NCBI RefSeq assembly: GCF_900091655.1
Contig: NZ_LT594621.1
Location: 2,046,001-2,110,000, forward strand
Source: Culturomica massiliensis
GTDB taxonomy: Bacteria; Bacteroidota; Bacteroidia; Bacteroidales; Marinifilaceae
Direction of reading: 5' to 3'
Length of the DNA stretch: 64,000 nucleotides
The notes below the pieces were generated by a model, which was not told the DNA's origin, made no database searches, and was given only the letters and a program-made list of their open reading frames with translations. Each line of letters opens with the position of its first letter. Positions within the stretch are counted from its first letter, which is position 1. Below are positions 35,402-43,770 of this stretch, one piece after another. The translations under genes were made by a program, and so were the position numbers.

Positions 35402-36847
35402 ATGAATATGGAAAAAATTAAATACCTCATCCTGATTTTCTGCCTGTTTTTGGCAGCTTGCGATTCGGATGACAACAAAACCGATTCGTCCGAACTGGAA
35501 GTTATTTCTTCCGACCTATCCATAGAGGCTGTCGGAGGAACGGGCACGATCGAAGTATTCTCCGCTGGTGCCTGGAGTGCAACATCCAATAAAACATGGT
35601 GTACCGTAACCGTTTCAGGCAAAATCGTACATGTGACCGTCCCGGAAAACCCGACCATCTCTTCCCGGATAGCCCTGATTACCATCAAAGCCCCCGAAGG
35701 AAATAAAACAATACCGGTATCCCAGCAAGGTTCCATTATTGCTCTTTCCCAACCGAAACTGACTTTAGGTGCTTCGGGTAAAACCAAAAACGTCACTGTT
35801 CAGAGCAATCTGAAATGGACTGCCAGCAGCAAAGACAGATGGTGTCATATCTATATCACAGACGATACATTAAAAGTATCCGCCGATCATTATGACAATA
35901 CGGACCCCCGGACAACACAAATCACATTAAGTGCCGGGAAAAATACCAAAATACTATCGGTATCCCAGCGCAATCAAGGGGATTTCATGCTTGAAAAATG
36001 GTCGGATACCGACCTGGGCGCCACCCTTCCAGCCACGGAGGAAAATATGCAAAACCCCGATTATCAACAGACTTGGGGTGACATGTATCAATGGGGACGC
36101 AATGTGACATTTTCCAGAGATATTTTACCGTCAGTCGTTATGACAAATGCTTCAATAACTGCGCAAGCCGCACAGACGATGACGGAATTTATAGGAAGTG
36201 AACTGACGCCTTTTGACTGGTTGAGTGACGGGAGTGCAACCACCCTCCCCGCTACCGGAAACTCGTACGTCTGGAAAGACCGTGCGGGTCAGGAACCCTG
36301 CCCGGACGGTTGGCGATTACCTCTCGATTACGAAGCCCGGCAAATATTTCCTTACGGAGAAATAGAAGGACGGTACGTAGTCATTGACCGCTGCACAAAT
36401 ACGGAAGTTTTGGATGCAGCCGGTACGTCTTATACCTGTGTTTCTGTAGGCGACGGTAATTATACCAAATACGCAATTAAAAAATTCGGCACCGAGAATG
36501 CCTATGTAATGAAATACGAATGGAAGACAGGCCCCTATAACAACGGTTATCTGAAAGTGACCGAAATCCGGGGAGATGCTTACACCGATTTTACCAACTC
36601 AGAGGAAGCCGAAGCTTTATTTTCCGCCAGTGACGAACAAGCGACAAAAATATTTCCGGCCAGCGGTTATCTCTATTGCAACACAGCAACTGCGACTTCT
36701 TTAGGTGTCAGTTGTAATTATTGGACAGCTTCTCCCTATAAAGAATACGCCACTTATGTGAGCGCGACGAACTTCCAGCTTCATGTGGACGCATTGTATT
36801 GTCCCCGGTCGTTAGGATGCCAGATCCGTTGTATCAAAGCCGAATAA
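35402..36847 (+). CDS. BACON / FISUMP-like surface lipoprotein (paralogue 1)
   Basis: The 481-residue lipoprotein (lipobox LFLAAC, Cys20) has two BACON-like Ig-fold domains (about 30-115 and 118-200, each with the W-C pattern NKTWCTVTV / KDRWCHIYI) and a C-terminal region from about 205 resembling the FISUMP-type domain: EKWSDTDLGATLPATEEN, WGDMYQWGRNV, VWKDRAGQEPCPDGWRLP and a closing CQIRCIKAE. BACON domains are thought to bind mucin or glycans; the FISUMP-like domain is of unknown function on the cell surface. Two similar genes follow. Confidence 0.88.
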   Translation: MNMEKIKYLILIFCLFLAACDSDDNKTDSSELEVISSDLSIEAVGGTGTIEVFSAGAWSATSNKTWCTVTVSGKIVHVTVPENPTISSRIALITIKAPEGNKTIPVSQQGSIIALSQPKLTLGASGKTKNVTVQSNLKWTASSKDRWCHIYITDDTLKVSADHYDNTDPRTTQITLSAGKNTKILSVSQRNQGDFMLEKWSDTDLGATLPATEENMQNPDYQQTWGDMYQWGRNVTFSRDILPSVVMTNASITAQAAQTMTEFIGSELTPFDWLSDGSATTLPATGNSYVWKDRAGQEPCPDGWRLPLDYEARQIFPYGEIEGRYVVIDRCTNTEVLDAAGTSYTCVSVGDGNYTKYAIKKFGTENAYVMKYEWKTGPYNNGYLKVTEIRGDAYTDFTNSEEAEALFSASDEQATKIFPASGYLYCNTATATSLGVSCNYWTASPYKEYATYVSATNFQLHVDALYCPRSLGCQIRCIKAE

Positions 36848-36887
36848 TACCCTAAACCTATACTTTCTCACAATTAAATTATCGATT

Positions 36888-39236
36888 ATGAAAAAAACAA
36901 ATTACAACACAAAAAGTTGGTTTTGTCTGCTAAGTGCATTGACATTACTGCTGGTCATAACCGTAACCGGATGTAAAGACGACGACAAGAGTCCCGATCC
37001 TACCCTGGAAATACAAAAGAACACGATGAGCTTCCTGCAAACGGGAGGAAATGACGTTATCGAAATCACAACCAATCAGAACTGGTCATTCAATACTCCC
37101 CCGGCCTGGCTGACACTATCCGAAACTTCCGGAAAAAAAGATGCTACAGTTACCGTAACTGCTACAGAAAATAAAGATTATGCTCCCCGGGAATTCACCC
37201 TTATCGTTACAGCCGGTTCATTGAGCGGACGAGTTGTCGTATCCCAGCCTGGCCTAGACCCGGTATTAAGCGTAAACCCGAAGAATATCGGTTTTGAAGT
37301 AGACGGCGGAACAGAAACCGTATCCGTTACTTCCAATGTTACCTGGACGCCCCAATTATCCGATGGTGCCGATGGCTGGCTGACAATTACCGTATCCGAA
37401 GATAAAACCGGTATAACCATTACATCGGCACCGAATACGACTGCCGAACAAAGAGAAGCCACCCTGACTCTCGAAGGCAATCAGGAAAAAAGCGATGTCG
37501 TTACCATCATTCAGGACGGTCCTGCCAATATGACGATTACGGCATTGCGGGCCCTGGCAGCCAACAGTAAAACGGACTATACATATGTTACCGGACTTGT
37601 AACTTCTGACAACACCGGCAAAAATATCGGCGACAACCAAATGATCATACAAGACGGTACCGGTAACGCGATCACCCTGCAATTTACAGAAGAACATAAT
37701 ATCGCACCCGGTACTCAGGTCGATGTATTATTAAACGGAGGCAGCAGAACAACAGTAAACGGCCTGACAACCATTAACAATTTGAAAACCGCTAATATTA
37801 CCTCTGTACCGACAGCGACAATCACTATAAACCCGACTGTAAAAACCATCGCAGAGATACTTGCCGGAGAAGCCGGAGACGGTTTGCTGGTAAAAATCGA
37901 AAATGTCGAATTCAAAGATATAACTCAAACATACGGCAATCAGCCTATCCTCTGGAACGGAACGGAAGAATTACCTCTCGCTGTAGCCGCGACAGCGACA
38001 TTCCGGAAACAAAAAGTCGCTGCTAAAAACGGAGCGATTATCGGGCATATCACTAATGCGGAAAGCTGGAAATTAGTATTGAGAAATACAGAAGATACCG
38101 AAAACATGACGAATGACAGACTGTATGACAAATCCCGGCTCAAATTAAGCATTGTCAGCTACGCGTTCGGAAACCAGGGAGGTAAACTTCCGGTCGACAT
38201 TACAACAGATACCGATATCACCTGGACGGCCACGGTGTCCGCAGGTGCCGCCTGGTGTACATTACAACCGGCAACCGGTTCGGGTTCAGGTTCATTCATT
38301 GTCACTACCGAAGCCTATTCCGGTGATAACGAACGTACGGCAACCGTTACCGTAACGGCTCCCGATCTCGACCCGGTAACTCTTGAAATCATACAGACTC
38401 CGACAGCCAAAAGGGAATTTGTCCTGTCCAGGTGGTCAAACAGCAATTTAGGTGCAAAATTACCGGCAACGGAAGAAAATATGTCAGGTCCTGACTACAA
38501 AGACACCTGGGGGATGTATTACCAATGGGGGCGAAATGTCGGATTCCCTCATTCCGGAGCTGAAACCACGATTGCCGCCAATGAATCAATTACGGCAGAA
38601 CAAGCACAGGAGATGACAGAATTTATTACCTCAAACGGCGACTGGCTGACCAACCCGGGATCGGAAAGCGTATGGAACGACCGGGCAGGCTCCTATCCAT
38701 GTCCTTCCGGTTACCGGTTACCCAATCAAATGGATTTATTACGTATCTATCCTTCTTCGGAAGACAAAGGGACATTCAGCAATTCCCAGAGCGTCGTTAT
38801 CTATGAACGCCTGGAAGACAGACCCGGAGTACCCGACCGTACCTTATACGTTTATGAAGGAAACTCTAAAATCTACGCGATAAAGAAATTTGAAACGGCT
38901 GATGCATACATACTTCGTTTCGAAATGCTGGGAGAAGTAGGTAAAAATCTATACTTGAAAATTACTGAAATTCTAGCAGATGAAAATACCGTATTCGACA
39001 ATGCAACAGATGCAGAAGCCTTATTTGCAGAAGCCACAGAATCTGAAGTCCGGATATTCCCGGCAGCCGGAATGTTGAACATGAGTGACGGAGCAACCTT
39101 ACTGGCTCCGGGTGCTGCCGCCTGGTACTGGCTTGATAAAAAGATGCGTTGCATGTATATACTCAACACAACACGCATCAATGAAGCCGGGGCAATCTGC
39201 GGCTATGCAACACCGTTACGTTGCATTATGGAATAA
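36888..39236 (+). CDS. BACON / DUF5689-like / FISUMP-like surface lipoprotein (paralogue 2)
   Basis: The 782-residue lipoprotein (Cys29 in VTVTGC) has BACON-like domains at about 35-122 and 123-205, then a region (about 208-400) like the DUF5689 OB-fold domain (TYVTGLVTSDNTGKNIGDN and NGLTTINNL). A further BACON-like domain (about 410-500) and a C-terminal FISUMP-like domain (LSRWSNSNLGAKLPATEEN, VWNDRAGSYPCPSGYRLP) follow. It is the longest of the three paralogues; the extra central domain is the difference. It starts 40 bases after paralogue 1 and is presumably in the same operon. Confidence 0.87.
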   Translation: MKKTNYNTKSWFCLLSALTLLLVITVTGCKDDDKSPDPTLEIQKNTMSFLQTGGNDVIEITTNQNWSFNTPPAWLTLSETSGKKDATVTVTATENKDYAPREFTLIVTAGSLSGRVVVSQPGLDPVLSVNPKNIGFEVDGGTETVSVTSNVTWTPQLSDGADGWLTITVSEDKTGITITSAPNTTAEQREATLTLEGNQEKSDVVTIIQDGPANMTITALRALAANSKTDYTYVTGLVTSDNTGKNIGDNQMIIQDGTGNAITLQFTEEHNIAPGTQVDVLLNGGSRTTVNGLTTINNLKTANITSVPTATITINPTVKTIAEILAGEAGDGLLVKIENVEFKDITQTYGNQPILWNGTEELPLAVAATATFRKQKVAAKNGAIIGHITNAESWKLVLRNTEDTENMTNDRLYDKSRLKLSIVSYAFGNQGGKLPVDITTDTDITWTATVSAGAAWCTLQPATGSGSGSFIVTTEAYSGDNERTATVTVTAPDLDPVTLEIIQTPTAKREFVLSRWSNSNLGAKLPATEENMSGPDYKDTWGMYYQWGRNVGFPHSGAETTIAANESITAEQAQEMTEFITSNGDWLTNPGSESVWNDRAGSYPCPSGYRLPNQMDLLRIYPSSEDKGTFSNSQSVVIYERLEDRPGVPDRTLYVYEGNSKIYAIKKFETADAYILRFEMLGEVGKNLYLKITEILADENTVFDNATDAEALFAEATESEVRIFPAAGMLNMSDGATLLAPGAAAWYWLDKKMRCMYILNTTRINEAGAICGYATPLRCIME

Positions 39237-39276
39237 TACCGAAATATTCCGGGAACCCAAACAATGAAAACGATCA

Positions 39277-39306
39277 GGAGTCGGTAAAGCTTGCTTTACC
39301 ACTCCT
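39277..39306 (+). other. Hairpin between BACON paralogues 2 and 3
   Basis: GGAGT-C-GGTAAAGC pairs with GCTTTACC-ACTCC around a minimal loop, 40 bases after the upstream stop. It lacks a clean T run, so it may be a weak terminator, an mRNA 3'-end stabiliser or an attenuator lowering expression of paralogue 3. Confidence 0.6.
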
Positions 39307-39344
39307 TCTCCCGGATTTTATGACACGATTTTAATTTGAAGCAT

Positions 39345-40781
39345 ATGAAACTAATAAGTTATATAATACTGTTATTCACTTTATTTCTAACAGGATGCGA
39401 CTCGGATGACAATACGGGGAAATCCATTCTGGATTTAGGAATTCAGGATATTTCGTTTGAAGCGAACGGAGGAAGCCGGGAGGTTTCCATCAACCTGAAC
39501 GGTAACTGGCAAGCCGTATCCGACAAAAGCTGGTGTACAGTAGGGAAAAACGCTAATAAACTAACCCTGACAGCTCCCTTAAACCTAACAATAGCCACAA
39601 GAACAGCTGTAATCACAATAACCGAAGGAAACGGTGAGGGTACATTTACCGTTATTCAAGCCGGTTCGAAATTTGATATTTTCCCGGAAAAACTTTATGT
39701 CCCTGCCTCCGGAAAAGGTGTACCCATTGCCATCAAGGGAAATGTAGAGTGGAAAGCCCAAACGGATGAAAGCTGGTGCCACCCGGTAGCGCAGGGAGAT
39801 ACCCTTATGATCTCCGCCGATACTTACAAAGACGAGCAAAAAGCGCGTTATGCAACCGTTACGGTACAGGTCGACGGCCAGAATGCAAGGATCATTCCGG
39901 TCATTCAAACTCATTACAAAGATTTCAATCTTGAAAAATGGTCAGATACGAATGAAGGAGCAACTCTCCCTTCCACACCGACCAACTTATCCGGAAAACA
40001 ATTTAAACAAGCCTGGGGAAATTATTACCAATGGGGCAGAAATGTGGAATTTCCTTGCGAAAATGTAACAACAGTCACAACAATAGCCGCCAATTCCGAC
40101 ATTACAGCAGCCCAGGCCCAGCAAATGCCGGAATTCATTACTCACGTGGATGATTGGTTGTGTGACGGTAGCCTTACCACTAAACTTCCCACTCTTGAAA
40201 ATACATACGGCTGGACAGACCGGTCCGGTAGCAATCCTTGCCGGAATGGCTATCGTCTGCCTTATGATTACGAATGTTTACGGATATTCCCCGGTGATGA
40301 GACTCCATTTAAAAACAAGGAACGGATGGAAGGTAAGGATGTTCTCGATATCATAGGCACAGAATACGACTATGTATCCATTTCTGACGGAGCATCGAAG
40401 ATTTATATCATAAAAATGTTCGGGACATCCGAAGCTTATGTTATACGGTATGAATTCAAAGGCATATCTTCCTACAACGGCTGGATCAGGCTTACAGAAA
40501 TAAAAGGAAATGCCGACACTGATTTTCAAACCGCAGGAGAAGCGGAAAACCTGTTTACAAACGCCACAAGATCCGCCGAGCTTTGTTTTCCGATTTGCGG
40601 AGTACTTTGGGGGGAAAACGCCGAAGTTGCCAGTCCCGGTACCAGCGGTTATTGGAACAATACTCCGTCCTATGAATACAAAACGGCAGCCAATGCGTAT
40701 GTGCTTTCCAACATAGCCGTCAGCTACGCCACCTCATACAGACGTTCACTGGGATGTATGATACGAGGGATCAAAGAATAA
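39345..40781 (+). CDS. BACON / FISUMP-like surface lipoprotein (paralogue 3)
   Basis: The 478-residue lipoprotein (lipobox LFLTGC, Cys18) repeats the layout of paralogue 1: two BACON-like domains (about 28-110 and 112-195, with DKSWCTVGK and DESWCHPVA) and a C-terminal FISUMP-like region (LEKWSDTNEGATLPSTPTN, WGNYYQWGRNV, GWTDRSGSNPCRNGYRLP, CMIRGIKE). An in-frame TTG at 39336 was rejected for the ATG at 39345. A hairpin lies upstream and a bidirectional terminator downstream, so it is the last gene of the SusCD region. Confidence 0.87.
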   Translation: MKLISYIILLFTLFLTGCDSDDNTGKSILDLGIQDISFEANGGSREVSINLNGNWQAVSDKSWCTVGKNANKLTLTAPLNLTIATRTAVITITEGNGEGTFTVIQAGSKFDIFPEKLYVPASGKGVPIAIKGNVEWKAQTDESWCHPVAQGDTLMISADTYKDEQKARYATVTVQVDGQNARIIPVIQTHYKDFNLEKWSDTNEGATLPSTPTNLSGKQFKQAWGNYYQWGRNVEFPCENVTTVTTIAANSDITAAQAQQMPEFITHVDDWLCDGSLTTKLPTLENTYGWTDRSGSNPCRNGYRLPYDYECLRIFPGDETPFKNKERMEGKDVLDIIGTEYDYVSISDGASKIYIIKMFGTSEAYVIRYEFKGISSYNGWIRLTEIKGNADTDFQTAGEAENLFTNATRSAELCFPICGVLWGENAEVASPGTSGYWNNTPSYEYKTAANAYVLSNIAVSYATSYRRSLGCMIRGIKE

Positions 40782-40852
40782 CCGGCCGGACGGTTATGCC
40801 TTGGTTAAACACCGAGTTTTCTCCGGAATGTTAGACATATTTAGGCTAAAAA

Positions 40853-40887
40853 CGAAAATACGGGATAGTAATTATCCCGTATTTTCA
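40853..40887. terminator. Bidirectional terminator
   Basis: GAAAATACGGGATA pairs with TATCCCGTATTTTC, with A and T flanks on both sides. It lies between the converging third BACON gene and the thioredoxin gene and can serve both. Confidence 0.9.
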
Positions 40888-40891
40888 AACA

Positions 40892-41194
40892 TTATACATA
40901 TTTCTCAAGTACATTTTTCAACTGTACCGATTGCATAACTCCGCTTTGCCTCCAAACCATCTCCCCTTTCTTAAAGATCATCAGGGTCGGTACAGATTGA
41001 ATCTGATGATTCATAACCAATGCCCGGTTTGACTCTCCGTCTACATCTATCGTAATAATATGGATTTTATCTCCCATATCCTTTTTCAACTCTTCGAGTA
41101 TCGGGTGCATGGCTTTACACGGACCGCACCAGGTAGCAAAAAAATCCACCAGCACCGGTTTATCACCTTTTATTAATTCTTCAAATTTCCCCAT
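40892..41194 (-). CDS. Thioredoxin
   Basis: The 100-residue protein has one thioredoxin fold with the redox site WCGPC (W22-C26) and the cis-proline segment SVPTLMIF. There is no signal peptide, so it acts in the cytoplasm as a disulfide reductant. It aligns along its whole length with the second thioredoxin at 47871-48173, sharing QSVPT and VWRQSG. It is a single-gene unit with the terminator downstream. Confidence 0.95.
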   Translation of the reverse strand: MGKFEELIKGDKPVLVDFFATWCGPCKAMHPILEELKKDMGDKIHIITIDVDGESNRALVMNHQIQSVPTLMIFKKGEMVWRQSGVMQSVQLKNVLEKYV

Positions 41195-41253
41195 AGCTAT
41201 TTTGATTTAGTTTTCTATTTATACTCAATAGCCCGGGGCAGGGTTACATCCGA

Positions 41254-42078
41254 TCAAGGCAATACCGTTCCGTCCTCGTTCACTCTGACATAAATATCCC
41301 GTTCGCCTTGCTCCAGTTCAAAGAGGTAATAAGAACCGTCGGCTGCACTTTCAATAAAATCAATGTCGTCAATCCGGTAAGCGGCATACTGTGTACGAAT
41401 GGTTTCGAGTACAACAGCCGGAACATCCGATTGCCGGACCTCCCATTCGGTATATAACCACTGGTTCTGACTGTCAAATTTTACTTCCTTATACCTATTG
41501 TCATGATAAATATCGACTTCCAGTATACCTTTTTCAATTTCATATTCAACAATCCGGGCACCGGCATAATGTGTATTTAAATAATCCGTTACAGCCTGAG
41601 GCAAACCGGCAGAAGGTACATGGCTCCCGTCGTCGCCCACAACGGTTTTTACCAGAGTGCCGTTCTCCGTATAATACAAATCCACCTCTTGCTTGCCTTG
41701 TTCAACCTCGATTACATAAACCGTTTCCATTCCGGCCCGCTCGAGCATATCCACGTCGTCAACATGCCATTGTGCATATTCACCGGCAGCAAAAGCCGTT
41801 TTAATGGCCTCCGGTAAAGCGCTGAAACGGATATCACTTTCCGTCATATACCAATTACCGGTATTATCAAACCAAGCTTCTTTTTCTACTCCGTTTTCAT
41901 AGAATTCTGCTACAACATAATTTCCCTTCCGCTCCCACTCTTTGGGTGTAATACCCGGATATTTCTGCTCGAAAGCGCGGGTCACCGGCTCTTCCGGTTT
42001 ATAATGATCGTCATCATTACTACAAGCCACAAATGGCAAAGAAAAAATCAAACCTAAAATAAATAATACAGTTTTCAT
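41254..42078 (-). CDS. PepSY-like (DUF2874) lipoprotein, tandem repeats
   Basis: The 274-residue lipoprotein (lipobox LPFVAC, Cys19) contains about three repeats of a PepSY-like unit: each has a helix with P/Y residues and a strand with W/Y (for example KEWERKGNYVVAEFYENG, QWHVDDVDMLERAGMETVYV, IDDIDFIESAADGSYYLFEL). Such proteins are periplasmic or surface proteins of unknown role in Bacteroidetes, thought to inhibit proteases or sense envelope stress, and are often regulated by two-component systems. It lies 25 bases after a related single-protein gene, so the pair is probably one operon. Confidence 0.88.
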   Translation of the reverse strand: MKTVLFILGLIFSLPFVACSNDDDHYKPEEPVTRAFEQKYPGITPKEWERKGNYVVAEFYENGVEKEAWFDNTGNWYMTESDIRFSALPEAIKTAFAAGEYAQWHVDDVDMLERAGMETVYVIEVEQGKQEVDLYYTENGTLVKTVVGDDGSHVPSAGLPQAVTDYLNTHYAGARIVEYEIEKGILEVDIYHDNRYKEVKFDSQNQWLYTEWEVRQSDVPAVVLETIRTQYAAYRIDDIDFIESAADGSYYLFELEQGERDIYVRVNEDGTVLP

Positions 42079-42103
42079 ATCCTTAGCGTTTATTGGTTAA
42101 TAA

Positions 42104-42547
42104 TCAATCGTCAAACCTGACAAATACTTGCGCAAGATTAAATTTCAACTCCAATCGGTTTGCCAGTTTCACCTCGTAACCGTTTTTGTCTTTATCGATA
42201 CTCCATACAGCTATACCGGAAAAGTTCTTTGACAGATAATCTGCGATTTTAGCCGGGAGAACAGACACCGGCAAAGCGGTTTTATGCCCGTCGATTTCTT
42301 TCCACTGTCCGTTTTTATCAAAATCCAGATCAAAACCGTTCGTCAGAATGACATCGTACTGATTTCCTTCCCAGAACTCTTTTTCAATCTTAATATGAGA
42401 TACGCCTGTAGCCGGAAAATGTTTACGTATAAACTCCCGGGCCGTTTGAGGCAATTGAAGGGTATCCGTCGTATACACTTTCTTATCGGCAAAAACTGCC
42501 TGTACCAAAAATAAACTGACTACTATCAGAAAAAATACTCTTTTCAT
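42104..42547 (-). CDS. PepSY-like (DUF2874) secreted protein
   Basis: The 147-residue protein has a signal peptide (FFLIVVSLFLVQAVFA) and two PepSY-like units: LPQTAREFIRKHFPATGVSH with its strand IKIEKEFWEGNQYDVIL, and LPAKIADYLSKNFSGIAVWS with YEVKLANRLELKFN. It has no lipobox and should be periplasmic. It precedes the PepSY-like lipoprotein gene in the same direction. Function unknown; family membership is clear. Confidence 0.88.
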   Translation of the reverse strand: MKRVFFLIVVSLFLVQAVFADKKVYTTDTLQLPQTAREFIRKHFPATGVSHIKIEKEFWEGNQYDVILTNGFDLDFDKNGQWKEIDGHKTALPVSVLPAKIADYLSKNFSGIAVWSIDKDKNGYEVKLANRLELKFNLAQVFVRFDD

Positions 42548-42649
42548 ATCGTTTATATTTTAAATTTACGATACAAAGAAAATATCGAATTTGGGAAACA
42601 TTTGGGAATAGAAATATTTTTCCGGAAAACTTAGTAAGTTGCGATTTCG

Positions 42650-42787
42650 GATTTACGATCGGTTTAAATACGATTTGGCAGAGCACTTCGCTGAAATGAG
42701 AACAGATTCATTTCAAACAAATCAAAAATAATAATCCATTGAAACAGAATAGCCAAAACCCTATAAATCTGTAAAATCAGCGGAATC
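42650..42787. repeat. Intergenic stretch with two dispersed degenerate motifs
   Basis: GATTTACGATC lies at 42650-42660 and AATCTGTAAAATCAGCGG at 42766-42783. Related copies occur in other gaps of this window. No gene is visible between 42548 and 42817. Confidence 0.4.
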
Positions 42788-42817
42788 TATAAAAAATGCG
42801 AATCCGAAACGGACAAT

Positions 42818-43480
42818 TTATTCCCCTATATACTTCAGTATATCCTCCGGCCGGTTCACAATATGAACGGCACCGTTATCCATCAGTTCCTTGCAAGGAC
42901 GAAAGCCCCAGGAGACTCCAATAGGAGTGACTCCGCTATGGATTGCCGTTTGCATATCTACACAGGAATCTCCGACATAAAGTGTATCGTCTTGGCCGGC
43001 CCCTGTCGTTCCCAATATTTCATTTACGATAGCCGGGTCCGGCTTAGCGGGAACTCCTTCGCGTTGTCCCAATACGACCTGAAAAATTCCCTCTCCGAAA
43101 TAAGTACGGATTAATTCCCGCGTAGCATCCTGATATTTATTCGATGCCACTGCCAGCATCAATCCACGGTGCTTAAGTTCTTTCAACAACTCCGGAATTC
43201 CCGGATAGGGTTTGGTTTTATCCATCATATGTCCGGAATAATAGGCAACGAACTCGGCCCGGACATGCATAATTTCGTTTTCCGTACGTGCATCTTCAGG
43301 CAATGCCCGCTCTATTAATTTCGTAATACCGTTTCCCACCATATAACGATAGTCCTCCGTTACATGTTCCTGATAACCGAATTTCCGCAAAGCATAATTG
43401 GCACTGACTGCCAAATCCTCCAGAGAATTCAATAATGTCCCGTCCAAATCAAATATTACTAATTTCATTTTCATTACCAT
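42818..43480 (-). CDS. HAD-family phosphatase, phosphoglycolate phosphatase-like
   Basis: The 220-residue hydrolase has HAD motif I FDLDGTLLNS (nucleophile Asp and acid Asp), motif II MLAVASNK, and motif IV YVGDSCVDMQTA. The helical cap DYRYMVGNGITKLIERALPED is like that of phosphoglycolate phosphatases. It probably clears 2-phosphoglycolate or a related phosphate ester; HAD specificity cannot be read from sequence. In-frame ATGs at 43480, 43474 and 43468 are all close; the longest is given. A -7 box lies at 43505-43512. Confidence 0.9.
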   Translation of the reverse strand: MVMKMKLVIFDLDGTLLNSLEDLAVSANYALRKFGYQEHVTEDYRYMVGNGITKLIERALPEDARTENEIMHVRAEFVAYYSGHMMDKTKPYPGIPELLKELKHRGLMLAVASNKYQDATRELIRTYFGEGIFQVVLGQREGVPAKPDPAIVNEILGTTGAGQDDTLYVGDSCVDMQTAIHSGVTPIGVSWGFRPCKELMDNGAVHIVNRPEDILKYIGE

Positions 43481-43504
43481 TTAAAATCAAAAGAACCCGA
43501 TTGA

Positions 43505-43512
43505 CAAAAGTA
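43505..43512 (-). promoter_or_regulatory. Bacteroidetes -7 box
   Basis: The minus strand reads TACTTTTG, 24 bases before the first possible ATG of the HAD gene. Confidence 0.5.
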
Positions 43513-43744
43513 ACGATTTATTGCTGCAATTTGTTCCGCAAGCGACCGGAAAAGTTTTAATCTGCCAAAGCGTATTGCTCAATTCCGGATTCAGGTAACA
43601 CGTCTTCTCCTGCTCCGGTCGACAAATCCGGTCCGGAACCGTAAAAACCGAAATAAACAAAACGATTTTATTCAGAATAAAAATACAAATCCACCGGTTG
43701 TTCCTTTTTTCTCTTTAATCTTTTTCATTTCAACTGAAAGTCTG

Positions 43745-43752
43745 TAATTTTG
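43745..43752 (+). promoter_or_regulatory. Promoter -7 box of the helicase gene
   Basis: TAATTTTG (TAnnTTTG) lies 18 bases before the ATG at 43771. An in-frame TTG at 43750 overlaps this box and is rejected as a start. Confidence 0.55.
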
Positions 43753-43770
43753 CCGATACATAAACAACCG

